DNA of 64,000 bases from Halomonas eurihalina (GCF_008274785.1 NZ_VTPU01000004.1:1-64000); one strand, 5' to 3'; counted from the first letter of the stretch, positions 16,901 through 25,371 are shown. Notes: generated by a model not told the origin, from the letters alone. Numbers and translations: made by a program.

Positions 16901-17234
16901 GGGCACGGTAGCGGTGGCCGTCGCGGCCGACGAAGTCGACTTCGGCATGGCCGCTGGCGGTGCCCCGGCGCAGCAGGGTGCGTGGGTCGCTGGTGGTGAG
17001 TGCCTGGCCCGAGGGGTCGTCGACCTGGCTGTCACGGTTGGGAGCCTGACGCAGGCGTGGCGTGTTGCCGTAGAGCGCCAGGCACAGGGCATCGAGCAGG
17101 GTGCTCTTGCCGGCGCCGGTGGGACCGGTGATGGCGAACAGGCCGGCCGAGGCCAGCGGCTCGGCAGTGAAGTCGAGCTCCAGCGGGCCGGGCAGTGAGG
17201 CCAGGTTGGCGAGTCGCAGGGCGAGGATCTTCAT
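13920..17234 (-). CDS. sbcC: exonuclease SbcCD subunit C
   Basis: ATPase/SMC-like subunit of the SbcCD (Mre11-Rad50 type) nuclease, which cleaves hairpins and processes DNA double-strand breaks. The 1104 residues show Walker A GPTGAGKST (37-45), a long coiled coil rich in Glu, Arg and Gln, the zinc hook CPVCGG (from about residue 545), a second coiled coil, the ABC signature LSGGE (about 1010) and Walker B LFIDEGFGSLD followed by a His switch. It overlaps sbcD by four bases, the usual operon arrangement. Confidence 0.96.
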   Translation of the reverse strand: MKILALRLANLASLPGPLELDFTAEPLASAGLFAITGPTGAGKSTLLDALCLALYGNTPRLRQAPNRDSQVDDPSGQALTTSDPRTLLRRGTASGHAEVDFVGRDGHRYRARWAVRRARDKADGRLQSAEQSLRDLDDDRLLTTQKREFERLLPERLGLTFEQFTRAVLLAQSEFAAFLKADDNERSDLLERLTGTAEYSAISRAAYRRASEARKGVETLESKLADDLPAEEEARAALKQQAETARQALADLQQQQARLDDRQRWHDTDARLREALIEGQRQHKDAKADWQALADARADRQWRQLILPQRHRLERQAALPDEIATLNARHHETLKALEAAEATHHQASQTHTETEQALNAAQEARRQAEPALREAREQAQQLAGIEQQLKRDEATQAERQRQGTELDSQYRNARAAHDERRRQRDAWQATLAQLMGDHQHLEDARQAAQQLLDRAARRRLALDELTSRWQQVSHAAEAHRRLTEQRNNDERRLANLLEQGQSARRRLDEKHSHYLSVATVIERSRAVRSESVAMLREGLRDNEPCPVCGGLDHPWRHQPPPTPEAAQLAAQQQEEDRQLSEAQEERDRAQQQRDHLVGEYRALEAALKQRQQDARAAEQQLDEARQALHEHPLHAELAAIDETRRDAWLAEQRAESETRRAHHQQVLDDLTRAEAELAPLDKALQQDELVLARLGTQQEALDKELAELAERLPPLKAQRDDLARRLQARLGEHASPDAWQQHLDDRQAQAHQSRDTALSQLHDARQEVQRLTQQRDHERQRLDALHRERDTLDGELAEWRRAHPELNDASLARLLDQSDDEVKRQEQQLDTAERALQQADAALAERHQALLAHRRDQALDTDDATDEDDTTLQGDSIEARIRERRAALASEREALAPALEAAQQHRDETQHALRDDDRKRARQQQGQAELETARAEYRRWGRISELIGSADGKTFRRIAQAYNLEQLLEHANTHLTGLSRRYCLVRGGSELGLLVVDRDMGDERRSVHSLSGGETFLVSLALALGLASMASGELTIESLFIDEGFGSLDPESLALAMEALDGLQALGRRVGVISHVQEMHERIPVQIHVAPIGNGTSRATLASA

Positions 17235-18460
17235 GCGCCGGCCTCCGGGTCGTCGAGCACTTCCTGGTGCAGGCGATCGAAGTCGGCCAGGACGTCATCG
17301 TCGGGCGGGGCGTCCCAGCGCTCGCGCCAGGTGCGCTCGAAGAGCTTGCGCGGACCGAGCGTCTGCAGGTCGACGCGCGTCGAGGTGGTATCGGCCTCGC
17401 TCTGGGGCAGGCGGCGCGAGAGTCGCAGCAGGCGCAGGGCCTTGCCTTCCAGGGCGGCTTCCACTCGCGCGCGGAGGTCGGGCACCGGAGCGTCGAGCGC
17501 GACCGTGACTTCCAGCCATGGCCAGCGTTCGCGGGGCAGGGTCGGGTCATCGACCAGGGCATCCAGTTCGGCGAGTACCTCGTCCAGCGGTGCCGGGCCG
17601 AGGCGGTGCATGGCCACCGGGCGCGGTACGTGGAGCGCCTCGCTGCCGGTCAATCGTTCGCCGTCGAGGCTGACCTCCACCACTTGGTGGGGATAGTCGA
17701 CCTCGCTGAAATCCAGTGGCAGGGGGCTGCCGCTGTAGCGGATACGCGGCTCGCCGACCTGCTGGGCACGGTGCAGGTGGCCGAGCGCCACATAGGCGAT
17801 GTCGTCGGGAAAGAGGGCGGCGGAAATCGATTCTTCGCCGCCGATCACGATGGGCCGTTCGCTGGCCTCGGAGACGGTGGCGCCATGCAGGTGGGCGTGA
17901 CTCATGGCGACCAGCGCCTGGCCGGGTTCGCGACGCCGGCGGGCGGCGTCGATCAGTCGTTCATGGACGCTCGAGATGCCGCTGACATAGTCGTCGGCGT
18001 CGCCACCGGTGACCTCGGCAGGCCGCAGGAAGGGCAGCGCCAGGCACCAGGCCTGTGTCGCGCCGGCGGCGTCGGTGAGCGGCACCAGCAGGTGGTCGGC
18101 GTCGAGCTCGCCGTCATCGTGCCACACGACGCGGCCCAGCGCATGAGTGCGCAGGCGGCGCATCAGCGGAGCGGGCAGCTCGATGCGGTTGCCGCTGTCG
18201 TGGTTGCCGGCGATCAGCACGATATCCAGTTGCGACAGGCGCTCGTGAGCGGCAACGATGAAGTCGTACAGGAGCTCCTGGGCGCGCAACGAGGGATTGA
18301 CCACGTCGAAGATGTCACCGGCGACCAACAGGGCATCGGCTTCGCGCTCGACCAGGGTCTCGAGCAGCCAGTCGAGGAAGGCATGATGCTCGGTGTGGCG
18401 CTCCTGGCCGTGGAAGCTCTGGCCCAGGTGCCAGTCGGCGGTGTGGATCAATTTCAGCAT
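17231..18460 (-). CDS. sbcD: exonuclease SbcCD subunit D
   Basis: Metallophosphoesterase subunit of SbcCD. The 409 residues begin with the Mre11-type motifs: D9-H11 in TADWHLG, GDIFD (48-52, Asp49), GNHD (85-88), then SHAHLHG and GHLHRAQ further on, which supply the Mn ligands. The C-terminal third is the SbcC-binding region. It is divergent from nfi, with only 75 bases between, so two DNA-repair units share one promoter region. Confidence 0.96.
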   Translation of the reverse strand: MLKLIHTADWHLGQSFHGQERHTEHHAFLDWLLETLVEREADALLVAGDIFDVVNPSLRAQELLYDFIVAAHERLSQLDIVLIAGNHDSGNRIELPAPLMRRLRTHALGRVVWHDDGELDADHLLVPLTDAAGATQAWCLALPFLRPAEVTGGDADDYVSGISSVHERLIDAARRRREPGQALVAMSHAHLHGATVSEASERPIVIGGEESISAALFPDDIAYVALGHLHRAQQVGEPRIRYSGSPLPLDFSEVDYPHQVVEVSLDGERLTGSEALHVPRPVAMHRLGPAPLDEVLAELDALVDDPTLPRERWPWLEVTVALDAPVPDLRARVEAALEGKALRLLRLSRRLPQSEADTTSTRVDLQTLGPRKLFERTWRERWDAPPDDDVLADFDRLHQEVLDDPEAGA

Positions 18461-18535
18461 TGGCGCCCCGGTGGCTCATCGCATATCAAGAGTCATAGTC
18501 TAACCCGAGTGACGGCCATGAATCAGGAAGCTCGA

Positions 18536-19216
18536 ATGTCCCCCTCTCCCTTGCATGACTGGAACCTCGCGCCACAGGCGGCCATCGAGTTGCAGAAGCG
18601 GCTGGCCGGCCGGGTGGAGCTCGAGGATCGTCTGGGTCCGGTGAGCCGGATCGCCGGCGTGGACATCGGCTTCGAGCAGGGCGGTGAGATCACGCGGGCG
18701 GCGGTGGTCGTGCTGGCCTGGCCGCCGGTTGCCACCGGCGAATTCGAGGTAGTGGAGCAGGTGGTACACCGTGAGCCGACGCGCATGCCCTATATTCCCG
18801 GCCTGTTGTCGTTTCGCGAGGTACCGGCGGCCCTGGCCGCCTTCGCAAGGCTGACGACGCAGCCGGAACTGGTAATGGTGGATGGCCAGGGCATCGCTCA
18901 CCCGCGCCGGTTGGGCGTGGCCAGCCACCTGGGGCTGTGGCTCGACCTGCCGACCCTCGGTATCGCCAAGTCGCGATTGTGTGGCCGCCACGCCGAACCG
19001 GGAAACGAGAAGGGCGACTGGACGCCACTCAAGCATGGCGAGGACACCATCGGCGCGGTGCTGCGTTCCCGCACCAACGTCAAGCCGGTGTTCGTCTCGC
19101 CGGGACATCGCCTTTCGCTGCCCTCGGCCCTGGACTGGGCGATGGCCTGTCTGGGACGCACCAAGCTGCCCGAACCGACCCGGCTGGCGGATCGGCTGGC
19201 GTCGCGGCGAGGGTAG
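18536..19216 (+). CDS. nfi: endonuclease V (deoxyinosine 3' endonuclease)
   Basis: Nicks DNA one base 3' to deoxyinosine in alternative excision repair. The 226 residues contain the family core IAGVDIGFEQGGE (Asp43), MPYIPGLLSFRE (84-95, the wedge), VDGQGIAHPRRLG (Asp116) and GIAKSRLCG (Lys145), very close to E. coli Nfi in order and length. I chose ATG 18536 because AGGA lies about 7 bases upstream; ATG 18518 is a weaker in-frame alternative. Confidence 0.95.
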   Translation: MSPSPLHDWNLAPQAAIELQKRLAGRVELEDRLGPVSRIAGVDIGFEQGGEITRAAVVVLAWPPVATGEFEVVEQVVHREPTRMPYIPGLLSFREVPAALAAFARLTTQPELVMVDGQGIAHPRRLGVASHLGLWLDLPTLGIAKSRLCGRHAEPGNEKGDWTPLKHGEDTIGAVLRSRTNVKPVFVSPGHRLSLPSALDWAMACLGRTKLPEPTRLADRLASRRG

Positions 19217-19280
19217 ATGAGGTTGCTTTCGGCGGGTGGTTCCGCAGTGGCATGGGGCGCCAAAGGCACCTGGGTTGAGG

Positions 19281-19568
19281 CTATTTCCCCTTGTTTCGGT
19301 GAGGGCAGCCGGGCCAGCAGCATGGGCGGCGCTTTCCCGCCTTGAGGTCGGAACTCACCCTTGAGATGCGGCGGAGTCGCGTCTCGTGTTTCTTGGCGTC
19401 TTCGACCCAGCAGATCCATTCATTGCGCGCGATGGGCGTAATGTCCTCCCATCGCGCCAACGCCGATTCGTCATCGACGAGGCTCTGTCGCAAATCTTCG
19501 GGGATATCGTGCACGACACCGGTGGAGATGGCGGCGTTGGACTCAAGAGGGCTCATTGCGTGGATCAT
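19281..19568 (-). CDS. short YdeI/OmpD-associated-type protein
   Basis: A 95-residue protein matching the C-terminal part of the YdeI or OmpD-associated family: IPEDLRQSL, then ARWEDITPIARNEWICWVEDAKKHETRLRRI and a Lys/Arg-rich end. The family is named after a bacteriocin-protection phenotype; its molecular role is unclear. The unusual tail CCWPGCPHRN adds two Cys and a His. A second Met four codons in could be the start. It stands alone, convergent with nfi. Confidence 0.65.
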   Translation of the reverse strand: MIHAMSPLESNAAISTGVVHDIPEDLRQSLVDDESALARWEDITPIARNEWICWVEDAKKHETRLRRISRVSSDLKAGKRRPCCWPGCPHRNKGK

Positions 19569-19724
19569 CGGTTCATGGCGATCCTGTCAGGGTAGATCCG
19601 GGGACGATCATCGGCCAGCGGCGAAACCCCGGAACAACGACCGGTCCCGGGACGCGGGGGCTTCCTCCTGCGCAGAGATAAACCACCAGTTATACTGCGG
19701 CTCGATTTTCCTGATGAGCCGACC

Positions 19725-20282
19725 ATGACCGAACATATCGACGATCCGCTTGCCGCCACCCGCTATTGGGTCGAGTCCTTCGTGGTCGGCCATGAGGTCT
19801 GCCCCTTCGCCGGGCGTGAGGTGGCCCGTGACAGCATTCGCTACGTGGTGCTGGAGGCCAATCAGCTCGATGCGGCCCTGCTGCGGCTGATGGAGGAGTG
19901 CTGGCATCTCGACGTGCATCCCGAGACCGAGACGACCCTGCTGGTGTTGAGCGAAGGACTGGCGGACTTCGACGATTATCTGGATGCGCTGGGCTTGGCC
20001 GAGGCGCTGCTGGTGGAGCAGGGCTACGAGGGTGTCTATCAACTGGCGAGCTTTCATCCCGACTATCAGTTCGAGGGCGAGACCGAAGATGCACCGCGTA
20101 ACTTCACCAATCGCTCGCCCTGGCCGATGTGGCACCTGATTCGCGAGGCCGGGCTCGAGCGCGCCCTGGCCCACTATCCCGACCCCGAAGGCATCCCCGC
20201 GCGTAACGAGGCCCGCATGCAGGCGCTGGGCACCGAGCGGCTGGCCGCTTCCCTGGCCGCATTACGAGGTGCCGGGCGATAA
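19725..20282 (+). CDS. DUF1415 family protein
   Basis: A 185-residue conserved cytosolic protein. Recognisable family patterns are EVCPFAGREV (25-34), SFHPDYQFEG and NFTNRSPWPMWHLIREA. I know of no function. The N-terminal region TRYWVESFVV also fits. The gene is alone, convergent with the MocR gene. The conserved CPFA and HPDYQF blocks suggest an enzyme, which is only a guess. Confidence 0.78.
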   Translation: MTEHIDDPLAATRYWVESFVVGHEVCPFAGREVARDSIRYVVLEANQLDAALLRLMEECWHLDVHPETETTLLVLSEGLADFDDYLDALGLAEALLVEQGYEGVYQLASFHPDYQFEGETEDAPRNFTNRSPWPMWHLIREAGLERALAHYPDPEGIPARNEARMQALGTERLAASLAALRGAGR

Positions 20283-20304
20283 TCCTCGGCGGTGAGCATC
20301 TCGC

Positions 20305-21789
20305 TCATGCCAGGGCGAGCCAGGCGTCGCTGAGCCAGCGGCCGGCGTATTCGATCTCGGCTTCCGCGGCGCCGGCGTAGCCGAGAACCAGCCCGGGCCG
20401 GCCGGGAGCACGCAGATAATAGCCGGAGAGCGGCGACAAGCGCAGTCCGGCTTGCTGTCCTTGCCGGACCAGTTCACCTTCCATTTCATGGCTGGCCAGG
20501 TAGGCGACCAGGTGCATTCCCGCGTGACCGGACGAGAGTTCGAGCCCCCGGGCAACTGCCGGCGCCAGCGCGCGGCGTAGTGCCGTCTGGCGGCTTCGGT
20601 AGCACTTGCGCATGCGCGCCACGTGACGGGAAAAGTGCCCTTCGTCGATGAAGTCGGCCAGCGCCGCCTGGGCCACGTACTGGCCCTCCCGGTGCAGGCG
20701 GGCATTGACGCGCTGGAAGGTGGCCACCAGCGATGGCGGCAGGACCAGGTAGCCCAGTCGCAGCCCCGGATAGAGCACCTTGCTGAAGGTGCCGACATAG
20801 ATCACCGGAGCGTTGTCCATCAGCCCCTGTAGCGAGGCGATCGGCGCGCTGGTGTAGCGGAATTCGCTGTCGTAGTCGTCTTCGATGATCCAGGCGCCAT
20901 GCTGCCGGGCGAGCCCCAGCAGCGCCGTGCGGCGCGACAGCGGCAGGGTCGCGCCACACGGATACTGGTGCGACGGCGTCACGTAGATCAGCTTGGGTGG
21001 CGGCGTCCCGGCGGGAAGCGAGGCGACGTTCAGGCCTTCGTCGTCGACCGTCACCGGCTGCAGTGTCAGTCCCGCCGAGGCGAAGCAGGCCTGGGCGCCG
21101 CCGTAGCCAGGTTCCTCCAGCCAGACGTTGTCTCCGGCGTCGGCGAGCAGCCGCGCGATCAACTCGAAGCCCTGCTGTGCGCCCTGGGTGATCAGGATCT
21201 GCTCCGGCTGGCAGCGCACCGAACGCGACAGCCGCAGATAATCGCACAGCGCCTCGCGCAGAGCGCTCACGCCGCCTTCATTCCGGTAATCGAACCAGTC
21301 GACGGGCGCCCGCTGCTGGTGACGGCGCAGCAGGCGTTGCCAGCGTTCACGCGGGAAGCGGTCCAGTGCCGGAACACCGGGGGCGAAGGCAGTGTACTGC
21401 GCGCTCGGTGCGGCAGTCGCGAAATCGAGAAGGCGCTCGCCGCGGCGAGAGAGGGCCACGGGCGGTGTCGCTTGAACCGCGGGGCGTTGCCGTGGCTCCC
21501 ATTGCCAGTCGGCGACGAAGACGCCGGCCCCCGGGCGCGATACCAGAAACCCCTCGGCGATGAGCCGGTCGATTGCGCCGAGCACGGTGTTGCGTCCGAT
21601 GCCGAGTTCGCTCGCCAGCTGGCGGGACGAGGGCAAGGCGCTTCCCGGGGGAAAGTGGTCCTGCTGGATGCCGCCGCGCAGGGCGTCGTAGAGGCGCTGG
21701 CCGAGCGTTCGCTCGTCCGGCTCGGCCAGTTGAAGGTTCAACGCTTCCTGGATCCAGAGTCGATGGGCATTCGGGTTCGAGTCGGTCAC
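20305..21789 (-). CDS. MocR/PdxR-type regulator (GntR HTH fused to aminotransferase fold)
   Basis: A two-domain transcription factor. The N-terminal winged helix (LPSSRQLASELGIGRNTVLGAIDRLIAEGFL) is joined to a fold-type I aminotransferase domain with LEEPGYGG, IEDDYDSEFRY and the PLP Lys in GTFSKVLYPGLRLGY. Such proteins sense PLP or an amino compound. I prefer GTG 21789 (GGGGA just upstream, 494 residues), because the ATG at 21861 would put the direct repeats at 21800-21846 inside the gene. It is divergent from two acetyltransferase genes and paiB, its likely targets. Confidence 0.88.
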   Translation of the reverse strand: MTDSNPNAHRLWIQEALNLQLAEPDERTLGQRLYDALRGGIQQDHFPPGSALPSSRQLASELGIGRNTVLGAIDRLIAEGFLVSRPGAGVFVADWQWEPRQRPAVQATPPVALSRRGERLLDFATAAPSAQYTAFAPGVPALDRFPRERWQRLLRRHQQRAPVDWFDYRNEGGVSALREALCDYLRLSRSVRCQPEQILITQGAQQGFELIARLLADAGDNVWLEEPGYGGAQACFASAGLTLQPVTVDDEGLNVASLPAGTPPPKLIYVTPSHQYPCGATLPLSRRTALLGLARQHGAWIIEDDYDSEFRYTSAPIASLQGLMDNAPVIYVGTFSKVLYPGLRLGYLVLPPSLVATFQRVNARLHREGQYVAQAALADFIDEGHFSRHVARMRKCYRSRQTALRRALAPAVARGLELSSGHAGMHLVAYLASHEMEGELVRQGQQAGLRLSPLSGYYLRAPGRPGLVLGYAGAAEAEIEYAGRWLSDAWLALA

Positions 21790-21846
21790 TGGTTCCCCGT
21801 ATGTCGCCAGAACTGGTTCTTCTTGGGGAACCATTATGTCGCCAGA
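21790..21846. promoter_or_regulatory. direct and inverted repeats in the MocR divergent promoter region
   Basis: TATGTCGCCAGA occurs at 21800-21811 and again at 21835-21846 (35-bp offset), and TGGTTCCCC (21790-21798) is mirrored by GGGGAACCA (21825-21833). MocR regulators such as GabR are known to bind widely spaced direct repeats in the shared promoter with their divergent target. That this is the operator of the neighbouring MocR gene is inference. Confidence 0.6.
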
Positions 21847-21881
21847 CTGAGGCTTCGTCATGCCCGAAAGCGAGTCTTGCC

Positions 21882-22328
21882 ATGATCACGATTTGCCCTG
21901 CCACCGAGGCCCATCTCGACGACCTGGTCCCCCTGGTCGACGGTTATCGCCAGTTTTATCGCCAACCCGGCGATGTCGACGGCGCCCGCCGCTTCATGAA
22001 CGAACGCTTCGCAAAGGGCGATGCGCACGTGCTGCTGGCCCTGGATGAAAACGACCGAGCCGTTGGGTTCGCGCAACTCTTTCCGGTGCCTTCGACGACC
22101 GGCCTGGCGTCGCGCTGGATTCTCAACGATCTGTTCGTCATGCCCGACGCGCGTTGCCGGGGCGCCGGAAGCGCCTTGCTGGAGGCGTCTCGCGAGCTGG
22201 CCCGTCAACATGGCGTGGCGCAATTGATGCTGCGCACCCAGGTCGAGAATGCAACAGCCAAGGCTCGTTACCATGCGCTTGGCTGGCAGCGCGACGAGGC
22301 CTTCGATACCTACCTGCTGGCGGTCTGA
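21882..22328 (+). CDS. GNAT family N-acetyltransferase
   Basis: A 148-residue single-domain GNAT enzyme: WILNDLFVMPDARCRGAGSALL (about 85-106) is the beta-4/motif A acetyl-CoA pyrophosphate loop (R/Q-x-x-G-x-G/A in CRGAGSA), and ENATAKARYHALGWQRDE is motif B. The acceptor substrate is unknown. It is the first gene of a run of three (two acetyltransferases, PaiB-like) divergent from the MocR regulator. Confidence 0.85.
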   Translation: MITICPATEAHLDDLVPLVDGYRQFYRQPGDVDGARRFMNERFAKGDAHVLLALDENDRAVGFAQLFPVPSTTGLASRWILNDLFVMPDARCRGAGSALLEASRELARQHGVAQLMLRTQVENATAKARYHALGWQRDEAFDTYLLAV

Positions 22329-22340
22329 GAGCGCGATTGC

Positions 22341-23096
22341 ATGACGCATGACATCAATGACTACGGTCAGCCGGTCGGTCCCGAACTCGCTCACTGGAAA
22401 GCGCCGTCGGCGCTCGAGGCCGAGTGCCTGGAAGGGCGCTTCTGCCGACTGGAACCTCTGGATGTCGGCCGCCATGCCGAGTCGCTGTGGCAAGCATGGC
22501 GGGAGCCGGCCCCGGCGCTTGGCAACGACCATGAGGCGCGTGCCCGCTGGACCTATCTCGGTGGCCGCCCGTTCGACGACGAGACTGGCTGTCGGGCCTG
22601 GCTGGCGAGCATGGGGGCGGACCGCGAGTTGCTCTGCCATGCCGTGGTCGACCTCGCCGATGGGCAGGCGGTGGGCCTGGCGGCCTATCTCAATAGCGTG
22701 CCGGTCGATGGACGCATCGAGATCGGCCATCTCAGTTTCTCGCCGCGCCTGTCGCGTACCCCGATGTCCAGCGAGGCGCTGATGCTGATGATGGCCCATG
22801 CCTTCGACAAGGGATATCGGCGTCTCGAGTGGAAGTGCGATGCGCTGAACGCCCCTTCGCGGTGTGCCGCCGAGCGGCTCGGCTTTCGCTTCGAGGGCGT
22901 CTTTCACCAGCATCGGGTCGTCGCCGGGCGCAACCGCGACACGGCCTGGTTTGCGGTGCTGGATGGCGAATGGCCGGCGATTCGCGAGTGCCATCGCCGC
23001 TGGCTGGCGCCGGAGAACTTCGATGCCGCGGGGCGCCAGCGCCGCTCGCTTTCATCGATGACCGCCGCCCTGCAACCAGCCAATTCCCGACCTTGA
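22341..23096 (+). CDS. GNAT family acetyltransferase, RimJ/RimL type
   Basis: A 251-residue protein of the group that acetylates protein or small-molecule amines (RimL-like): WTYLGGRPFDDETGCRAWL, then IEIGHLSFSPRLSRTPMSSEA, YRRLEWKCDALNAPSRCAAERLGFRFEGVF with the EW.CD.LN..S...A.RLGF pattern. It starts 12 bases after the previous gene and ends 12 bases before paiB. Target unknown. Confidence 0.85.
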   Translation: MTHDINDYGQPVGPELAHWKAPSALEAECLEGRFCRLEPLDVGRHAESLWQAWREPAPALGNDHEARARWTYLGGRPFDDETGCRAWLASMGADRELLCHAVVDLADGQAVGLAAYLNSVPVDGRIEIGHLSFSPRLSRTPMSSEALMLMMAHAFDKGYRRLEWKCDALNAPSRCAAERLGFRFEGVFHQHRVVAGRNRDTAWFAVLDGEWPAIRECHRRWLAPENFDAAGRQRRSLSSMTAALQPANSRP

Positions 23097-23108
23097 GAGT
23101 GAGCCGCC

Positions 23109-23768
23109 ATGTATCAGCCACCCCAGTTCCGCCTCGACGGGCGCGCCGAATGCCATCGGGCCATCGAGACCGCGCCCTTCGCCACGCTGGTGACCTGTGA
23201 CGTATCCGGCGAGCTGGGTGCCGATCACTTGCCGCTGCTGCTGGCACCGACGGAGGGCGAGAGCTCATCGGATGTCCTGCGTGGCCATATTGCCCGTGCC
23301 AATCCGCTGGCTCGGCATCTCGAAAGCGGCGCCGCCGATGACGTCGAGGCGCTGGCGATCTTCCATGGTCCCCAGGCCTATATCACGCCGAGCTGGTATC
23401 CGGCCAAGCAGGAGCACGGCAAGGTGGTGCCGACCTGGAACTATCAGGTGGTGCATGCGCATGGCAGGCTGCGCCTGATCGACGATGCGCGCTGGTTGCA
23501 CGAGCTGGTGACGGCGCTCACCGCACGCTTCGAAGGCGAGCGGGAACGGCCCTGGCGGGTTGGCGATGCACCCGACGATTATATCGCGGCGATGTGCCGC
23601 GCCATCGTTGGGGTCGAGATCCGTGTCGAACGCCTGGAAGGCAAGCGCAAGGCCAGTCAGCACCGGCCGCTCGAGGAGCGCCGGGCGATTCACCGGGGAT
23701 TGCGCGACGAGTACGGCTACGATGATGGCGATGCCGCCTGTCTCGGCGGCATGCCGACAAGGGGTTAG
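23109..23768 (+). CDS. PaiB-type FMN-binding protein
   Basis: A 219-residue protein of the PaiB family, with the split-barrel flavin-binding fold. Visible markers are the start MYQPPQF, FATLVTCD, GHIARANPLARHL and FHGPQAYITPSWYP...VPTWNYQVVHAHG. In Bacillus, PaiB is linked to sporulation and protease repression next to the acetyltransferase PaiA. Here too it follows acetyltransferase genes, a parallel arrangement. The biochemical role is not established. It ends four bases inside the convergent aldo/keto reductase gene. Confidence 0.88.
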   Translation: MYQPPQFRLDGRAECHRAIETAPFATLVTCDVSGELGADHLPLLLAPTEGESSSDVLRGHIARANPLARHLESGAADDVEALAIFHGPQAYITPSWYPAKQEHGKVVPTWNYQVVHAHGRLRLIDDARWLHELVTALTARFEGERERPWRVGDAPDDYIAAMCRAIVGVEIRVERLEGKRKASQHRPLEERRAIHRGLRDEYGYDDGDAACLGGMPTRG

Positions 23769-24649
23769 ACGATATCCAGCGGCTCCTTGCCCTCGGGCGC
23801 CGGAAAGGCGGCATCGAGCCGAGCCAGGGCGTCGTCGTCGAGCGAGGCCCCGAGCGCGGCGGCGTTGTCGCGCACGTGCTGCGATTGCACGGCCTTGGGT
23901 ATGGCGATGACATCGCGCTTGCCATCCACCGGGCGGATGGCCCAGGCCAGCAGCAACTGGGCTGGAGTGAGATCGCGCTCGGCGGCCAGTGCCGTGACCT
24001 CGGGGTGATCCAGCAATTGGCGGCGCAGGCGACCGGCCTGGGCCAGCGGGCAGTAGGCCATCAGCGGCATGCCGTGATCGCGTTGCCAGGGCCGCAGGCT
24101 GTGCTCGATGCCTCGTGAGCCGAGATGATAGAGCACCTGGTTGACGGCGCACTCGCCTCCGCCCGGCGTTGCATTCAATGCCTGCATGTCGTCGATATCG
24201 AAGTTGGAGACGCCGAAACGGCGGATCTTGCCGGATTCGCGCAGTCGCTCGAAGGCTTCCAGGGTCTCGTCCAGCGGAATGCCGCCGGGCCAGTGCAGCA
24301 GGTAGAGATCCAGACAGTCGGTGCCCAGGCGTTGCAGGCTGCGCTCGCAGGCGGCGATGGCGCTGTCGCGTCCGGCATTCCAGGGATAGACCTTGGAAAC
24401 CAGGAAGGCATCGTCCCGTCGGCCACGCAATGCCTCGCCGACGACTTCCTCGGCGCCACCGTCGCCGTACATCTCGGCGGTGTCGATCAGCTTCAGGCCG
24501 AGGTCCAGTCCTTGCTGCAGGGCGCGTACCTCGTCGGCGCGAGGTGCCAGGCCTTCGCCCATGAACCAGGTGCCCTGACCGATGGCAGGCAGCTCGATGG
24601 CAGGTTCATGGGGCGTTTCGGCGAGGCTGACGCGGGGCGGAGTCGTCAT
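23765..24649 (-). CDS. aldo/keto reductase
   Basis: A 294-residue NADPH oxidoreductase with a TIM barrel. The catalytic tetrad is visible: Asp and Tyr in IDTAEMYGDGG, Lys in FLVSKVYP and His in LYLLHWPG. It is close to the YeaE/DkgA-like group of aldehyde reductases (methylglyoxal-type substrates are possible). ATG 24649 is chosen for GAGGAT 5 bases upstream; longer starts have atypical N-termini. The stop overlaps that of paiB on the other strand. Confidence 0.88.
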   Translation of the reverse strand: MTTPPRVSLAETPHEPAIELPAIGQGTWFMGEGLAPRADEVRALQQGLDLGLKLIDTAEMYGDGGAEEVVGEALRGRRDDAFLVSKVYPWNAGRDSAIAACERSLQRLGTDCLDLYLLHWPGGIPLDETLEAFERLRESGKIRRFGVSNFDIDDMQALNATPGGGECAVNQVLYHLGSRGIEHSLRPWQRDHGMPLMAYCPLAQAGRLRRQLLDHPEVTALAAERDLTPAQLLLAWAIRPVDGKRDVIAIPKAVQSQHVRDNAAALGASLDDDALARLDAAFPAPEGKEPLDIV

Positions 24650-24818
24650 GGCGTATCCTCCTGATGGATTGTGGTTATTCATGGTTTTGGAAGAATTTTC
24701 CATATATTCTGGTTGCTGGCCTTTCGGGATGCAACGGGCTTGTTTCCCGGGACGGTCATCCTCATGGTCTATCGTGTAGGAGCGATACTGCGACCAACCC
24801 AAACAGCGAGGAATCGAC

Positions 24819-25250
24819 ATGAGCATCAAGAAGAACGGAAGCGCCGTCTGGCAGGGCGGTCTCAAGGATGGCAAGGGCACGGTGTCCACCCAGAGTGGCG
24901 TGCTCGATGAGGTATCCTACAGCTTCGCCAAGCGTTTCGAGGGTGAGGGCGGTTCCAACCCCGAGGAACTGATCGGGGCCGCCCATGCCAGCTGCTATTC
25001 GATGGCGTTGTCGATGATTCTGGGCGAGGCGGGTTATACCCCAGAGCGTATCGCCACCCAGGCGACGGTCTCCCTGGAGCAGGATGCGGATGGATTCAGC
25101 ATCAACGCGATTCACCTGGAGACTCGTGCCAGCGTGCCCGGCGCCGATCAGGCGGCCTTCGAGGATGCCGCCAACAAGGCCAAGGCGGGCTGCCCGGTTT
25201 CCAAGTTGTTCAAGGCGGAGATTACGCTGGACGCCAAACTGGACTCGTAA
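24819..25250 (+). CDS. osmC: OsmC family peroxiredoxin
   Basis: A thiol peroxidase acting on organic hydroperoxides, induced by osmotic or stationary stress in relatives. The 143 residues include the two redox Cys in AAHASCYSMALS and AGCPVSKLF, plus NPEELIGAAHA typical of OsmC as opposed to Ohr. GAGGA precedes the ATG by 8 bases. It is a single gene; a hairpin-rich spacer follows. Confidence 0.9.
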   Translation: MSIKKNGSAVWQGGLKDGKGTVSTQSGVLDEVSYSFAKRFEGEGGSNPEELIGAAHASCYSMALSMILGEAGYTPERIATQATVSLEQDADGFSINAIHLETRASVPGADQAAFEDAANKAKAGCPVSKLFKAEITLDAKLDS

Positions 25251-25349
25251 TCGCGCTCGACGACGTTTAGAGACTTTCCAGATACTGCTTGGAGCGTACT
25301 TCCGAACTTTCAATGGCAGCGGGTGCCGGGGATAAGACGGAGCGAGGGT

Positions 25350-25371
25350 CATCCGCCATGTATGGCGGATG
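25350..25371. repeat. 10-bp perfect palindrome, possible dispersed repeat
   Basis: CATCCGCCAT and ATGGCGGATG are separated by GT and followed by TAGCGCCCAGGGAAGGG and GTTTGTCGCCGG. The hairpin plus conserved-looking tail resembles the extragenic repeats scattered in related genomes. Only one copy is in this window, so repetition is not shown. Confidence 0.4.

Noticed and set aside
13920..17200. Long plus-strand frames opposite sbcC and sbcD
   Set aside because: They are shadows caused by high G+C at third positions; the minus-strand proteins carry all motifs of SbcC and SbcD.
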